Shown in pieces: positions 49,017 through 57,584 of a stretch of DNA of 64,000 nucleotides. Positions within the stretch are counted from its first letter, which is position 1. Every line of letters starts with the position of its first letter. The position numbers and the translations under genes were made by a program. This stretch comes from an uncultured Verrucomicrobia subdivision 3 bacterium (lineage in GTDB: Bacteria > Verrucomicrobiota > Verrucomicrobiia > Limisphaerales > UBA11358), in contig CAITTG010000097.1 of assembly GCA_903895255.1 (NCBI GenBank), forward strand, positions 62,001 to 126,000. Reading direction: 5' to 3'. The notes under the pieces are model-generated. The model made no database searches and was not told where the DNA came from. It saw nothing but the letters and a program-made list of their open reading frames with translations.

Positions 49017-50284
49017 GAATGCTGTGCGCAATGCTCCTCGGCGCGCTGGTAGAGTTGCTCCAATTGTTGCCCAATTTGCGTCCAGTCGTAATGTTCGCGC
49101 GCCTCGCGTCGGCCCGCGGCCCCGAGCGCGGCGCAGTAGCCGGGGTCGCCCACCAGCCGGACCAGTTGCGCGGCCAGGTCGGCGGCGGCCGTCGGGACGT
49201 TGGGGTCCATAAACAGTCCCGTCTCGCCCTCCCGCACCAAAGCCTGCAAACCACCCACCCGGCTGGCAATCACCGCGCGTCCCGCGCTCCAGGCCTCCAG
49301 CACCACAATGCCAAACGGCTCGTGCATGGATGGCAGCACAAACACATTCGCCGCGTGAAACGCCTGCACCAGCTCCGGCTGGTCGTTGCGCATGCCCGGT
49401 AAAATCTTCACCTGCCGCTCCATCTGGCGGGTGACGACCAGCGCGCGGAGTTTGGCCGCGTAACTGGGCTGCGTCTCCGGGCCAATCAGCACCAGAAACG
49501 CCCTGGGTTCCTGCTGGCGGAACCGGGCGAACGCCTCCAGCAGCAGCGCCTGATTTTTCTGCGCGTCAATGCGGCTGATGTTCAGCACCAGAAACGCGTC
49601 GGCCGGAATCCCGTGCCGGGCGCGAAACGCCGCGCCATCGCCCGTGGCGAACTTGGCGCAGTCCACGCCGTTGGGGAGATACGCGATCCGGTCGTGCGTC
49701 AGCTCGCGTTTCGCCTTCTCCATCTCGCTCTGCCCCACGCAAATCACATAATCGGCGTCGGTCAGCACCTGGCGGGAGCCGAACAGCGCGCCGAACGGCT
49801 TGCCCCACTCGGTTTTGTTTTCAATCGGCTTGAGCATCGTGCCCAGCTCGGCCGCCGGGACGTCAAACACCCCGCCATGCAGCGACACCACAAACGGCTT
49901 CTTCCGCAGCCGCGCCGCCGTCCGCACCTCGCCGCCCACCCGCTTGAGCGCGTGCGCGTGAAACAGGCGCACGTTCGGCTCGCGCCACAGCGCGTAAAAG
50001 AGCGAGAGCGACAGCAGGTTGCCGCCCTTTTTATCCAGCGCCGCGCGGTCCGCCGCGCTGAGCCCGAAAAACGGATAGCAGTACGGATACCGCTTCACCG
50101 GCACGCCGCCGATGGCTTCGTTTCGCAATTTCGCCAGCGCCATGGAGGTCATGATCACCGGCGCCGCGCCCGCGCGCTGCTGCTGGCGGGAAATTTCCAG
50201 AATCACCGTCTCCGTGCCGCCCCATTCCTCCGCCACAAACCGGCGGGGGACATGCACGATGGTGCTGGCGCGGGAATCACTCAT
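49013..50284 (-). CDS. Glycosyltransferase family 4 protein
   Basis: 423 residues, GT-B fold. It has IVHVPRRFVAEEWGGTETVILE at the N-terminus, LNISRIDAQKNQALLLEAF in the middle and the EX7E-type donor site SMHEPFGIVVLEAWSAGRAVIASRVGG. Its ATG overlaps the stop of the phosphatase-superfamily gene (TAATG). Specificity unknown. Confidence 0.92.
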   Translation of the reverse strand: MSDSRASTIVHVPRRFVAEEWGGTETVILEISRQQQRAGAAPVIMTSMALAKLRNEAIGGVPVKRYPYCYPFFGLSAADRAALDKKGGNLLSLSLFYALWREPNVRLFHAHALKRVGGEVRTAARLRKKPFVVSLHGGVFDVPAAELGTMLKPIENKTEWGKPFGALFGSRQVLTDADYVICVGQSEMEKAKRELTHDRIAYLPNGVDCAKFATGDGAAFRARHGIPADAFLVLNISRIDAQKNQALLLEAFARFRQQEPRAFLVLIGPETQPSYAAKLRALVVTRQMERQVKILPGMRNDQPELVQAFHAANVFVLPSMHEPFGIVVLEAWSAGRAVIASRVGGLQALVREGETGLFMDPNVPTAAADLAAQLVRLVGDPGYCAALGAAGRREAREHYDWTQIGQQLEQLYQRAEEHCAQHS

Positions 50285-51462
50285 TACTTCGCGGCGGCCG
50301 CCTGGTTGGCCGCCTTGGCGGCGGTGGCGTGCTGGACCATCAGCTTGTGAATATGGGGAATATGCGTCACGTCCTCCGGGATGGCCGGCTGGTTCGTGAG
50401 CAGGGCCGCATAGCTTTGCGGATCGGTGGGGTGATAGCCATGCATGGCCCGGATGGGCCGCTCGCCCATGTGGCTGGGCACGATCAAAACCCCCTCCTGC
50501 ATCAGGAAAATCAGCTCCCCGAAATAACGGTCCTCAAACAGCGCGTTCATGTGCTTGAGCTCCGCGTCCGGCACGATGCGCCCCTCCTTGACCCGGCCCA
50601 GTTCCGCCGTTACCAGCTCCCGCGCGCGGTCGTTGAAAAACCAGAAGCGCGCCATCGTGGAATCATACACCACGGCGTAATCGTCCTCCATCCGCACCGG
50701 CAGCGCGTCAATCCGCGCCTTGAGGTCCACGTGCACATCGCAATTGGCCATGCCGTGATCGCTGAAAATATACAGGCGCACCTCCGCGTAATGATCACGC
50801 GCTGCCGCCAGCACCTGCTCCAGCCATTGCTCGTACACCCGCAGCTTCGCCGGCACCTCCGGCGACTGGTTGCCCACCATGTGCAGCAGCCCGTCCAGCC
50901 CCGCCCAGTACTGAAACGCAAAATCAACGCGCTCCGACCGGATGGCGGCGATCAGGTCATCCCGGTTCTGCTCCTCGGATTTCGTCGTGTCCGTCACGAA
51001 ATACGGGATTTTCGCGCCCACCAGGAAATCGAAAATGTTCGGCCCCGAATTCATCCCGCCCGGCTGCAACGGGCTTTTTTTCTCGGTGAAATCAAAGAGG
51101 TTGATGTACTTGAACGGGATGTTGTACAAGTCGAAATACCCGCGGAACTTCAGTTGCACCTTCACAAACTTCGTGAGGTAACGCCGGAAAATGCGGCGGC
51201 CGGTCACCGCCTTGGGCAGCCACCGCAGCCACCGCAGCGAGCGGAACGGCGAGTTCTTCGGGTCGTAAACAAAGTAACACCAGTTGCGGTGCTCAAACGG
51301 CCAGCGGCCCGAGAGAATCGAGGGCACACAGGTGGAGCTGTAGCCAAACACCGATTCCAACTGCTTGCGGTTCGGCGCGAAATTCTTGCCGAAGGGATCA
51401 TGGCGGATGATCTCCCAACCGCACGCGTCCACCATGATGAAGAGCGGCAAAATCGGTTTCAT
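50284..51462 (-). CDS. Alkaline-phosphatase-superfamily enzyme (type I phosphodiesterase-like)
   Basis: 392 residues from ATG 51462 (MKPILPLFIMVDACGWEII); in-frame sequence upstream looks non-coding. The metal sites of the superfamily are visible: VDACG near the N-terminus, YSSTCVPSILSG with the Ser/Thr nucleophile, GLDGLLHMVG, FSDHGM and MHGYHP. Such enzymes hydrolyse or transfer phosphate, phosphodiester or phosphoethanolamine groups. As first gene of the operon it may add or trim a phosphate-linked substituent on the polysaccharide, which is inference. No signal peptide is seen. Confidence 0.78.
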   Translation of the reverse strand: MKPILPLFIMVDACGWEIIRHDPFGKNFAPNRKQLESVFGYSSTCVPSILSGRWPFEHRNWCYFVYDPKNSPFRSLRWLRWLPKAVTGRRIFRRYLTKFVKVQLKFRGYFDLYNIPFKYINLFDFTEKKSPLQPGGMNSGPNIFDFLVGAKIPYFVTDTTKSEEQNRDDLIAAIRSERVDFAFQYWAGLDGLLHMVGNQSPEVPAKLRVYEQWLEQVLAAARDHYAEVRLYIFSDHGMANCDVHVDLKARIDALPVRMEDDYAVVYDSTMARFWFFNDRARELVTAELGRVKEGRIVPDAELKHMNALFEDRYFGELIFLMQEGVLIVPSHMGERPIRAMHGYHPTDPQSYAALLTNQPAIPEDVTHIPHIHKLMVQHATAAKAANQAAAAK

Positions 51463-51856
51463 AATTTGGTTTGGCTCAAAGGGTTTGGCCCCGGCTGATT
51501 TTCCAACGCATGCCTGGCCGGCGCCGGTGGGAACGGTTCCGCGATGCTGAGCCCACCGCGGATTCCCCGACTGCGCTCTGCTGGCGACTGCACGCGTAAT
51601 TTTAGACCAGCCCCCCGGCCGCGGCAAGCGGGCGTTTCCAACGAAAACAAAAACTCGCACCCATTGGGCCGTTTGGCCGTTGATTATTGCCCAACTCTGG
51701 TGAAAACACCACCGTTGGGCACCACGCTCTCGCCAAATGACGCCCGACATTTTTCCGTTGTAGCGTCGAGCCTGTGGCTCGACTTTCGCCCGGGGCTCCT
51801 GGCCGCGCTTGATTGAGCCATTCATTCCCGCCCCTGGTCCAAAGGGCCGTCATCCC
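51463..51856 (+). other. 394-bp gap upstream of the polysaccharide operon
   Basis: No gene is supported. It holds the REP-like element at 51760-51783. The operon promoter (minus strand) must lie here, but no convincing -35/-10 pair was found. Confidence 0.5.
51760..51783 (+). repeat. REP-like element (GTAG + hairpin), intergenic
   Basis: GTAG at 51760-51763, one base, then a perfect 8-bp stem GTCGAGCC/GGCTCGAC (51765-51772 with 51776-51783) around TGT. Same layout and orientation as the element inside dnaE (16965-16986). Confidence 0.6.
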
Positions 51857-52237
51857 TCACGCTGCGGCCGGCGGCTCCAGCAACCGTTTCACCTCGGCCA
51901 GCAATTGCGACGGACTGAACGGCTTCGTTAAATACACCGCCGCGCCCGACTGCTCCGCCTGCTGCCGCGCCATCGCCTGGCCGCGCACCGTGAGCATGAT
52001 CACCGGGATCCTGGCCGTTTCCGGATTCGCCTTGAGTTGCGTGAGCGCGGTCAGCCCGTCCATCACCGGCATCGAAACATCCATGACGATCAGGCTCGGC
52101 TTTTCCCGCGCGGCCAGCTCCACCGCCTCTTTGCCGTTGCGGCCAATCACAATCTGGTAGCCCCCCTTTTTGATGCTCAATTCCGTCACCCGCAGCATGT
52201 GGGGCTCGTCATCCACGATTAAAACTTTGGTGCTCAT
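51857..52237 (-). CDS. Single-domain response regulator (CheY-like)
   Basis: 126 residues, one receiver domain: acidic pair Asp9-Asp10 (VDDE), phosphoacceptor Asp53 (VMDVSMP), Thr83 (MLT) and Lys105 (LTKPF). No output domain. Its ATG overlaps the stop of the SpoIIE gene by 4 bp, so it belongs to the switch operon. It may be phosphorylated by the hybrid kinase encoded at 59.7-62.4 kb, which is inference. Confidence 0.92.
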   Translation of the reverse strand: MSTKVLIVDDEPHMLRVTELSIKKGGYQIVIGRNGKEAVELAAREKPSLIVMDVSMPVMDGLTALTQLKANPETARIPVIMLTVRGQAMARQQAEQSGAAVYLTKPFSPSQLLAEVKRLLEPPAAA

Positions 52238-54051
52238 AGTTGGGGGGGCTTGCCGCGGCTGTCGCCCCGGTATTCGGCCAGCAGCAAAAAGGTCTGGTCA
52301 TCGCCCGGCGGGATGCCCTGCTGGTGGGCTTCCACCAGCGCGATCAGGGCCTCTTTGGTTTGTTCCGCCCGCTGGCCGGTTTTGGCGGCCTGGGCCAGGC
52401 ATTTTTCCAGCGGACCCAGCCACAGCAGCTTGCCCTCGGGATCCCGCGCCTCGGTGAGCCCGTCCGTGAACATCAGCAAATTGGCCCCGGGCGGCAGACT
52501 CACCGCCCGCTCGCTATATTCCGTGTCCGCCAGCACGCCCAGCGGCATGCCCGAATTTTCCACCGCCTGCAACCGGCCGTCGTTCCCCGCCAGGATCAAC
52601 GGTGGATGCCCGGCGGCGGACAGTTGAATGGTCCGGTCCCGCGGGCTGAAATAAACCAACTGCGCCGTGATGAACATCTCCACCTGGTCCAGGTCGGCGA
52701 AGAGCGAACGGTTCAGCCACGTGAGCATCGTGGCCGGCGAGGTGGCCCGTTCCGCCGCCGCCCGCAACTGGCTCCGGAAAATCGCCGCGAACATTGCCGC
52801 CGGCACGCCCTTGCCCATCACGTCCGCAATGGCCAGCAGCAGGCCGCCCTCCGCCGTCTCCACCACATCGTAAAAGTCCCCGCCCACCTGGCGCGCACTT
52901 TGGTAATGTCCCACCAGTTGAAACCCCGGCACATGCGGCAGTTGCTTGGGCAGCAGCGAACGTTGAATGTCCGCCGCAATTTGCAGCTCCCGGGCCGTCA
53001 GCTTCGTCTGCAATTGCTGCTGTTGAAACTGCGCGTTGCGAATCTGAATCCCCAAAAAGTCCGCGAACGTCTGGATGAGGCTGACCTGGCCCGCCTGGAA
53101 CACCGAGTCCGACAAATAACGCCCCACGCTCAACACCCCGACGAGCCGGTCGTTGATCACGATGGGGTGCGAAAAGCCCGTGCCTTGCGCGGCCAGCTTT
53201 GCCAGCGGATCCACCGCCGCCACGGGATGCAGGGCGTCGAACCAGACATCCATCCGGAAGCTGGCCGCCCGCATCTCCAGGGAGACATCCGCCTCGCCCG
53301 CATTATCCAGGGACAGCACCTCGCGGACACTCAAATCCTCCGAGCTGGCCACCAATTTCAAGCCCTCGCCCTCATCCAGCAGCCGCAGGATAAACCAGTC
53401 CGCCGCCACAATCTTGCTCACCTCGCCCAGCCATTTGCGGGCAAACTCCTCCGGCTTGGGCTGGTCGGCCAGTTCCGCGCTGAAGCGGAAAATGGTGGAA
53501 AGACTTTCGTAGGCCGAGGCCAGTTCCTCGGTCATCAAATCGAGGGTGGCCTCGGAGTTGGCCAGCTTTTGGGTGCCCGCGTCATCCGGTGGCGGCGGGG
53601 TCGTGACGGCGACCGGCGGAGTGCCGGTCGCCTGCCGCTTTTTCTTCAATACCAGCCAGTTTTCGCCCTTGCCGCGATAATAGACAGCCTCATCACTCAG
53701 GGTTTTGATCAAAAAGAGCCCGCGGCCATCCTCGCTGTCCGGCGGCGGCAGTTCCACCTGGTCCGGTAGTTCGAAGCCCGGACCGTGGTCCTGCACCCGC
53801 GCCTCCACCCCCTGGTCATCCACGAAAAATTCAAACCGCACCGGCCGATGTTTCTGCCAGCCCAGGGCGTAATTCACCGCGTTATTGCCCGCCTCGGCCA
53901 GGATTAATTCCCAATGGCCCAACTCCTCCTCGCCCAGGCCGGCGGCGGCCAGCTCGGCGCGGCTTTGGCGGCAGGCCTCGCGCACCCCGGTCAGTTCACA
54001 CGGAAATTCCACGGTGAATTTCCGCACCCATTGGTTTGGCGCGCCGCTCAC
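52234..54051 (-). CDS. RsbW-like kinase / GAF / SpoIIE-type PP2C phosphatase
   Basis: 605 residues. Residues ~10-140: an anti-sigma-factor type HATPase (ELILAEAGNNAVNYAL, then DHGPGFELPD). Residues ~185-345: GAF sensor. Residues ~375-600: PP2C phosphatase with the metal Asp residues in GGDFYDVVE, IADVMGKGV, FTDGLTEARD and GDDQTFLLL. Such proteins phosphorylate or dephosphorylate STAS-domain partners; both activities seem to be in one chain. It overlaps the STAS gene and the receiver gene by 4 bp each. Partners are very likely the two STAS proteins. Confidence 0.92.
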   Translation of the reverse strand: MSGAPNQWVRKFTVEFPCELTGVREACRQSRAELAAAGLGEEELGHWELILAEAGNNAVNYALGWQKHRPVRFEFFVDDQGVEARVQDHGPGFELPDQVELPPPDSEDGRGLFLIKTLSDEAVYYRGKGENWLVLKKKRQATGTPPVAVTTPPPPDDAGTQKLANSEATLDLMTEELASAYESLSTIFRFSAELADQPKPEEFARKWLGEVSKIVAADWFILRLLDEGEGLKLVASSEDLSVREVLSLDNAGEADVSLEMRAASFRMDVWFDALHPVAAVDPLAKLAAQGTGFSHPIVINDRLVGVLSVGRYLSDSVFQAGQVSLIQTFADFLGIQIRNAQFQQQQLQTKLTARELQIAADIQRSLLPKQLPHVPGFQLVGHYQSARQVGGDFYDVVETAEGGLLLAIADVMGKGVPAAMFAAIFRSQLRAAAERATSPATMLTWLNRSLFADLDQVEMFITAQLVYFSPRDRTIQLSAAGHPPLILAGNDGRLQAVENSGMPLGVLADTEYSERAVSLPPGANLLMFTDGLTEARDPEGKLLWLGPLEKCLAQAAKTGQRAEQTKEALIALVEAHQQGIPPGDDQTFLLLAEYRGDSRGKPPQL

Positions 54052-54356
54052 GTTGGGCGGGGGACGATTTCGAAAATCTTGTCCAGTTGCAGCAGTTGAA
54101 ACATTTCGTTAATAAGGGGCGAGGGATGCAGCAACCGCACCCGGCCGCCGCGCCCGCACAAGGTTTTGTGAATCGAGATGAGCGCGCCCAGGCCGTTGCT
54201 GTCCACACTGCGCGCCGCGCCCAGGTCCACTTCCACCACGGTGTGGGCCGGTTCGAGGGCGCCCCGGACAAATTCCTTGAACGCGCGGCTGTTGTCCGAG
54301 GTCAGGGTGGGCAAATCCGTGACCAGCAGCGTGGGCCCGATTTTTTCGGTTCGCAT
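54048..54356 (-). CDS. STAS-domain anti-sigma-factor antagonist, copy 2
   Basis: 102 residues, a single STAS domain. The phosphorylation-site motif is VDSNGLGALISIHKTL with the conserved Ser. It probably binds the kinase domain of the neighbouring switch protein. It starts 12 bp after copy 1 and overlaps the phosphatase gene by 4 bp. Confidence 0.9.
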   Translation of the reverse strand: MRTEKIGPTLLVTDLPTLTSDNSRAFKEFVRGALEPAHTVVEVDLGAARSVDSNGLGALISIHKTLCGRGGRVRLLHPSPLINEMFQLLQLDKIFEIVPRPT

Positions 54357-54368
54357 AATGTCTCTGAG

Positions 54369-54671
54369 TTAGGATTTAACTATTTCAAACACCCGGTGGA
54401 GCCGGGTGAGTTCCAAAATTTGCTGCGCGGTCGGCGTGGGTTGCAGAATGCGCAGCACGCCCTGGTTGGCCGCCACCGTCTTGTGCAGCGCGATCAGCGC
54501 CCCCAGGCCGCTGCTGTCCAAAAAACGCGTTTCGGACAGATCCACGTCCAGTTGCTTGATCTGCGGTGTCAACGCCGCGCGCACCGCGTCCCGAAAACCG
54601 CCCGCGTTCGCCGCGTTTAATTCTGTGAGTCCCCCCACCAGCAGGGTGTTGCCTTGATGCTGAATTTTCAT
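54369..54671 (-). CDS. STAS-domain anti-sigma-factor antagonist, copy 1
   Basis: 100 residues, a single STAS domain with LDSSGLGALIALHKTV, keeping the conserved Ser. About half of the residues match copy 2, so the pair likely arose by tandem duplication. It is 24 bp downstream of a polysaccharide gene, which links the switch to that operon. Confidence 0.9.
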   Translation of the reverse strand: MKIQHQGNTLLVGGLTELNAANAGGFRDAVRAALTPQIKQLDVDLSETRFLDSSGLGALIALHKTVAANQGVLRILQPTPTAQQILELTRLHRVFEIVKS

Positions 54672-54695
54672 ATGTCTCGGTTTAGTCTATCACAT

Positions 54696-55964
54696 CTATT
54701 CCATTTTGCCGCGCACGGCCTGGCCGATCACCTGCCAGAAAATTTTCAAATCCTTGTGGCGGCCCGGGTCCACCGCGTAAAAACTGGCATGCGCCCGGGT
54801 TTCGTCACTCAAATCCTCCGGGTCCCCCATCGCGTCCGCCAGGCTGAACAACCCCGTGGGCGCCGTCAGCCAGAGCTGGTCAAACTCACCCTCGAGTTGC
54901 GCCGCGGCCTCCGGGGCCAGCGGCCGGTTGCCAATCCAGACAAACTGCCCCCGCACAATCGCCCAGAGCTGCGGCCAGCGCCGGCCCTTGCCGCGCAAGC
55001 CCGCCAGTTCGTAATACACCAGCGTGTCCCCCACCGGCCGCGCCACCCGCGAACCGCTCCGCACGGCGATTTTCCGCCGGAACAGGGGTTCCCCCGTGCC
55101 CGCGTTCCGGAACCACGCCGCCAGCACCAGCGGGCTGGTGAGCACGAGCGCCAGCAACGCCGCCGCGCGCGCCAGCAGATGGCTCGAGGCCGGCCGGCTC
55201 GGCGGGCCTAGTTCCCCCAGCAAAAAATGATCCGTCACTTCCGTCACGGAGCCGCTGGCCAGATTCAACAAATCCCGCCCCCACGCCAGCGACTGCCGCA
55301 CCTCGGTCAACGCCCCCACATAGGTCTTCGGTCCGATGATGCTCCCCGCAATCTCCGCCCCCGTGTCCACGTAAACATCATCTTCCACGATGCTCTCCGG
55401 CCCGACCGTCACCCGCGGACCCAGCCAGACATTGGCCCCGATCCAGCAAGGGGCTCTTAGTTGCACACTCTCCGCCACCTTCGTCCGCAATCCCAGGTAA
55501 ACCCCCGGTGACACCTCCCGCATGCCCACCTTTTCCCGGGCGGCTTGCGGCAGCCCCGCCAGCAACACGTGCTGCCAGCCCGCGTAACTCTCCCACATCG
55601 GCTGGTCCGGCCACTGCGGCAGCCGGTCCAGCAAAAAAATATCATGCGGCGCCGGCAGCCAGCGCTCCCCGGCGGCCGGGCTGGCCTGGTATTTCGCGCG
55701 CGCCTCCGCCACCGTCAACTCCCGCGCCTCCGGAATCACCTCCAGCTTCACCCCCCAGGCCTCCCCCCGGCCCGCAAATTTCCGGATGCGATCCGGCCGG
55801 TCCGCCGCCAGCACCGTGATTTCCTTCGCCCCGGCCGACGCCAAAAACGCCAGCACCCGGCCCAGCACCGGCTGCCCCAGGCAGGGGGTGAGCGCGAGCG
55901 GCCGCCGCCGCGCCAGGGCGGCCACGGCTTTGCGATCGGCGGGACAGATTATCAGCGCCTTCAT
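54696..55964 (-). CDS. Fusion: nucleotidyltransferase-like / left-handed beta-helix / degenerate sugar transferase
   Basis: 422 residues from ATG 55964 (MKALIICPADRKAVAAL), sharing TGATG with the upstream sugar-transferase stop. The N-terminal ~80 residues look like an NTP-transferase of the GlmU/RmlA type (RPLALTPCLGQPVLGRVLAFLASAG) but shortened. A hexapeptide-type beta-helix follows (~165-235; LRAPCWIGANVWLGPRVTVGPESIVEDDVYVDTGAEI). The last ~170 residues contain a hydrophobic helix and a sequence like a bacterial sugar transferase (WPQLWAIVRGQFVWIGNRPL), but the catalytic SLDE before PQLW is replaced by GRR residues. It probably binds sugar nucleotides or acts as a partner of the true sugar transferase. 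Confidence 0.75.
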   Translation of the reverse strand: MKALIICPADRKAVAALARRRPLALTPCLGQPVLGRVLAFLASAGAKEITVLAADRPDRIRKFAGRGEAWGVKLEVIPEARELTVAEARAKYQASPAAGERWLPAPHDIFLLDRLPQWPDQPMWESYAGWQHVLLAGLPQAAREKVGMREVSPGVYLGLRTKVAESVQLRAPCWIGANVWLGPRVTVGPESIVEDDVYVDTGAEIAGSIIGPKTYVGALTEVRQSLAWGRDLLNLASGSVTEVTDHFLLGELGPPSRPASSHLLARAAALLALVLTSPLVLAAWFRNAGTGEPLFRRKIAVRSGSRVARPVGDTLVYYELAGLRGKGRRWPQLWAIVRGQFVWIGNRPLAPEAAAQLEGEFDQLWLTAPTGLFSLADAMGDPEDLSDETRAHASFYAVDPGRHKDLKIFWQVIGQAVRGKME

Positions 55965-56716
55965 CACATGCCTTTGCCAAACAAAATTGCGGGCACCGTT
56001 TTCATCAGGATCACGATGTCCTTCCAAAAACTCTGGCTCTCGATGTACCGCACATCCAGGCTCACCTGCTCCGGAAAATCGATGGAGTTCCGGTCGCCAA
56101 TTTCCAGCAGCCCGCCTTCGCGCTCGCCCACCTGCCACAGACAGGTGATGCCCGGTTTCACCAGAAACCGGCGGCGGTCCGCCTGCGTGTACAGCGCCAC
56201 CTCCCGGGGCACCGGCGGGCGCGGCCCCACCAGCGACATGTCCCCGGCCAGCACATTCCAGAATTGCGGCACTTCATCCAGCGAACTCTTGCGCAAAATT
56301 TTGCCAATCTTGGTGATGCGCGGGTCATCCTTCATTTTAAACGTTACCCCCGAGGCTTTCTCGTTTTTGGCCAGCAAATCCTTCAGCCGCGCCTCCGCGT
56401 CCACGCACATGGAGCGGTATTTCAACATCTTGAACTCCCGCCCGTTGAGCCCGATGCGCGTTTGCCGGAAGAACACCGGGCCGCCGTCCAATTTCACCAG
56501 CACCGCAATCACCAGAAACACCGGGGCCAGGCAGATGATGGCCAGCACGCTGATGACAATGTCGAACGCCCGTTTGAGAAACAGCGTGGCATTTATAACC
56601 AGCTGCCAGGAGATGCGTTTCCAGCGGACATACAGGTTCAGGCGGGCGCGCCCCCAGGGCGTTTGCGCCGCGAGGAGCCGGGCCATCAGCCGTTCACGTA
56701 TTTCCTGCTCAGTCAT
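55964..56716 (-). CDS. Undecaprenyl-phosphate sugar transferase (short, WcaJ C-terminal type)
   Basis: 250 residues with one transmembrane helix (IVISVLAIICLAPVFLVIAVLV) and the catalytic domain: PVFFRQTRIGLNGREF, KSSLDEVPQFWNVLAGDMSLVGPRPPV and KPGITCLWQV. It transfers a sugar-phosphate to the lipid carrier at the membrane. It follows the uridine-kinase-like gene with an ATGA overlap. It is the second such enzyme in the window, so two separate polysaccharide priming steps are likely. Confidence 0.93.
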   Translation of the reverse strand: MTEQEIRERLMARLLAAQTPWGRARLNLYVRWKRISWQLVINATLFLKRAFDIVISVLAIICLAPVFLVIAVLVKLDGGPVFFRQTRIGLNGREFKMLKYRSMCVDAEARLKDLLAKNEKASGVTFKMKDDPRITKIGKILRKSSLDEVPQFWNVLAGDMSLVGPRPPVPREVALYTQADRRRFLVKPGITCLWQVGEREGGLLEIGDRNSIDFPEQVSLDVRYIESQSFWKDIVILMKTVPAILFGKGM

Positions 56717-57342
56717 TGCCGCTTCTGCTTCTGATTCCGTGTTAATTGTTCCACCCGCCGGTCCAGCACCGCCAGTGAGCCCGTCACCGTTTCCGGCGTC
56801 ACCACCATTTTGGCCAGGCCCGCCTGCTGGGCCACGTGCGCCTCATGCATCGGCTGGACGTGCGACCGCCACTGCCGCAGCACCGAGGCCCGACTCCGGC
56901 CGCGCTCCGTCTGGTCCCGCGCCACCCGCCGCGCCAGCCGCAATTCCTCCGGACAGTCCACAAACACCGTGTGCGCATACAGCCGGCGAATCCCCGGATG
57001 CCGCAGCAGCCAGAGGCCGTCAATCACCACCACCGGGCGCGGCACCCAGCGGCGCGTCCGCGCCGTCCGCGTGTGCGTCGCAAAATCATAACCCGGCAGC
57101 CGCACCGCCTCCCCGCGGCGGATCTTCCGCAGGCAGTCCCGGAACAAATCCCAGTCGATCGCCTCCGGATGATCAAAATTTACCCGGTCCCGCTCGCGTG
57201 GTGGCAGCGCCGAGAGATCCCGGTAAAAATCATCCAGGGATAACAGGCCGGCCCGCCGGCCCAGCCGGCGTTTCAATTTCCTGGCGAGCCACGTCTTCCC
57301 CGAGCCACTGCCCCCGGTGATCGCAATCAGATGCACAGCCAT
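56713..57342 (-). CDS. Uridine-kinase-like P-loop protein
   Basis: 209 residues from ATG 57342 (MAVHLIAITGGSGSGKT); a start at 57390 would add 16 residues. It has the P-loop GGSGSGKT at the N-terminus, DDFYRDLSALPPRERDRVNFDHPEA as in uridine kinases, a Walker B-like VVVIDGLWLL and RRVARDQTERGR. It would phosphorylate uridine or a related molecule. It is the first gene of the operon with the sugar transferase and STAS genes, so it may supply UMP for sugar nucleotides, or act on a different substrate; this is inference. Confidence 0.85.
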   Translation of the reverse strand: MAVHLIAITGGSGSGKTWLARKLKRRLGRRAGLLSLDDFYRDLSALPPRERDRVNFDHPEAIDWDLFRDCLRKIRRGEAVRLPGYDFATHTRTARTRRWVPRPVVVIDGLWLLRHPGIRRLYAHTVFVDCPEELRLARRVARDQTERGRSRASVLRQWRSHVQPMHEAHVAQQAGLAKMVVTPETVTGSLAVLDRRVEQLTRNQKQKRQ

Positions 57343-57401
57343 TGGCCTTAGTGTGCCCTTCCCGCAAGCCTCATTCAAATCTGTTTTCAATTTCCCGCCG
57401 G

Positions 57402-57417
57402 CTAAAATTGGGTAAAA
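57402..57417 (+). repeat. 16-nt motif shared with 30407-30422
   Basis: CTAAAATTGGGTAAAA; the other copy has A for T at position 8. In both places AGG and GCCA follow within about 20 nt. It lies in the gap upstream of the uridine-kinase-like gene. May be chance. Confidence 0.25.
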
Positions 57418-57584
57418 GGAGGCGCGGTGCCACCGGAACTTACTCGGAATTACCCGCTTGAAATAATTTTACCCTGGACCGCCATTGTCCGGGGTCCCCC
57501 GGCAAACTGGGTGCGTCGCCTGGGACCGGCCCGCCGGCCCATCTTCAAGATTCGCGCACTTTCCGGCGCCCCCCCCGGCCGGCC

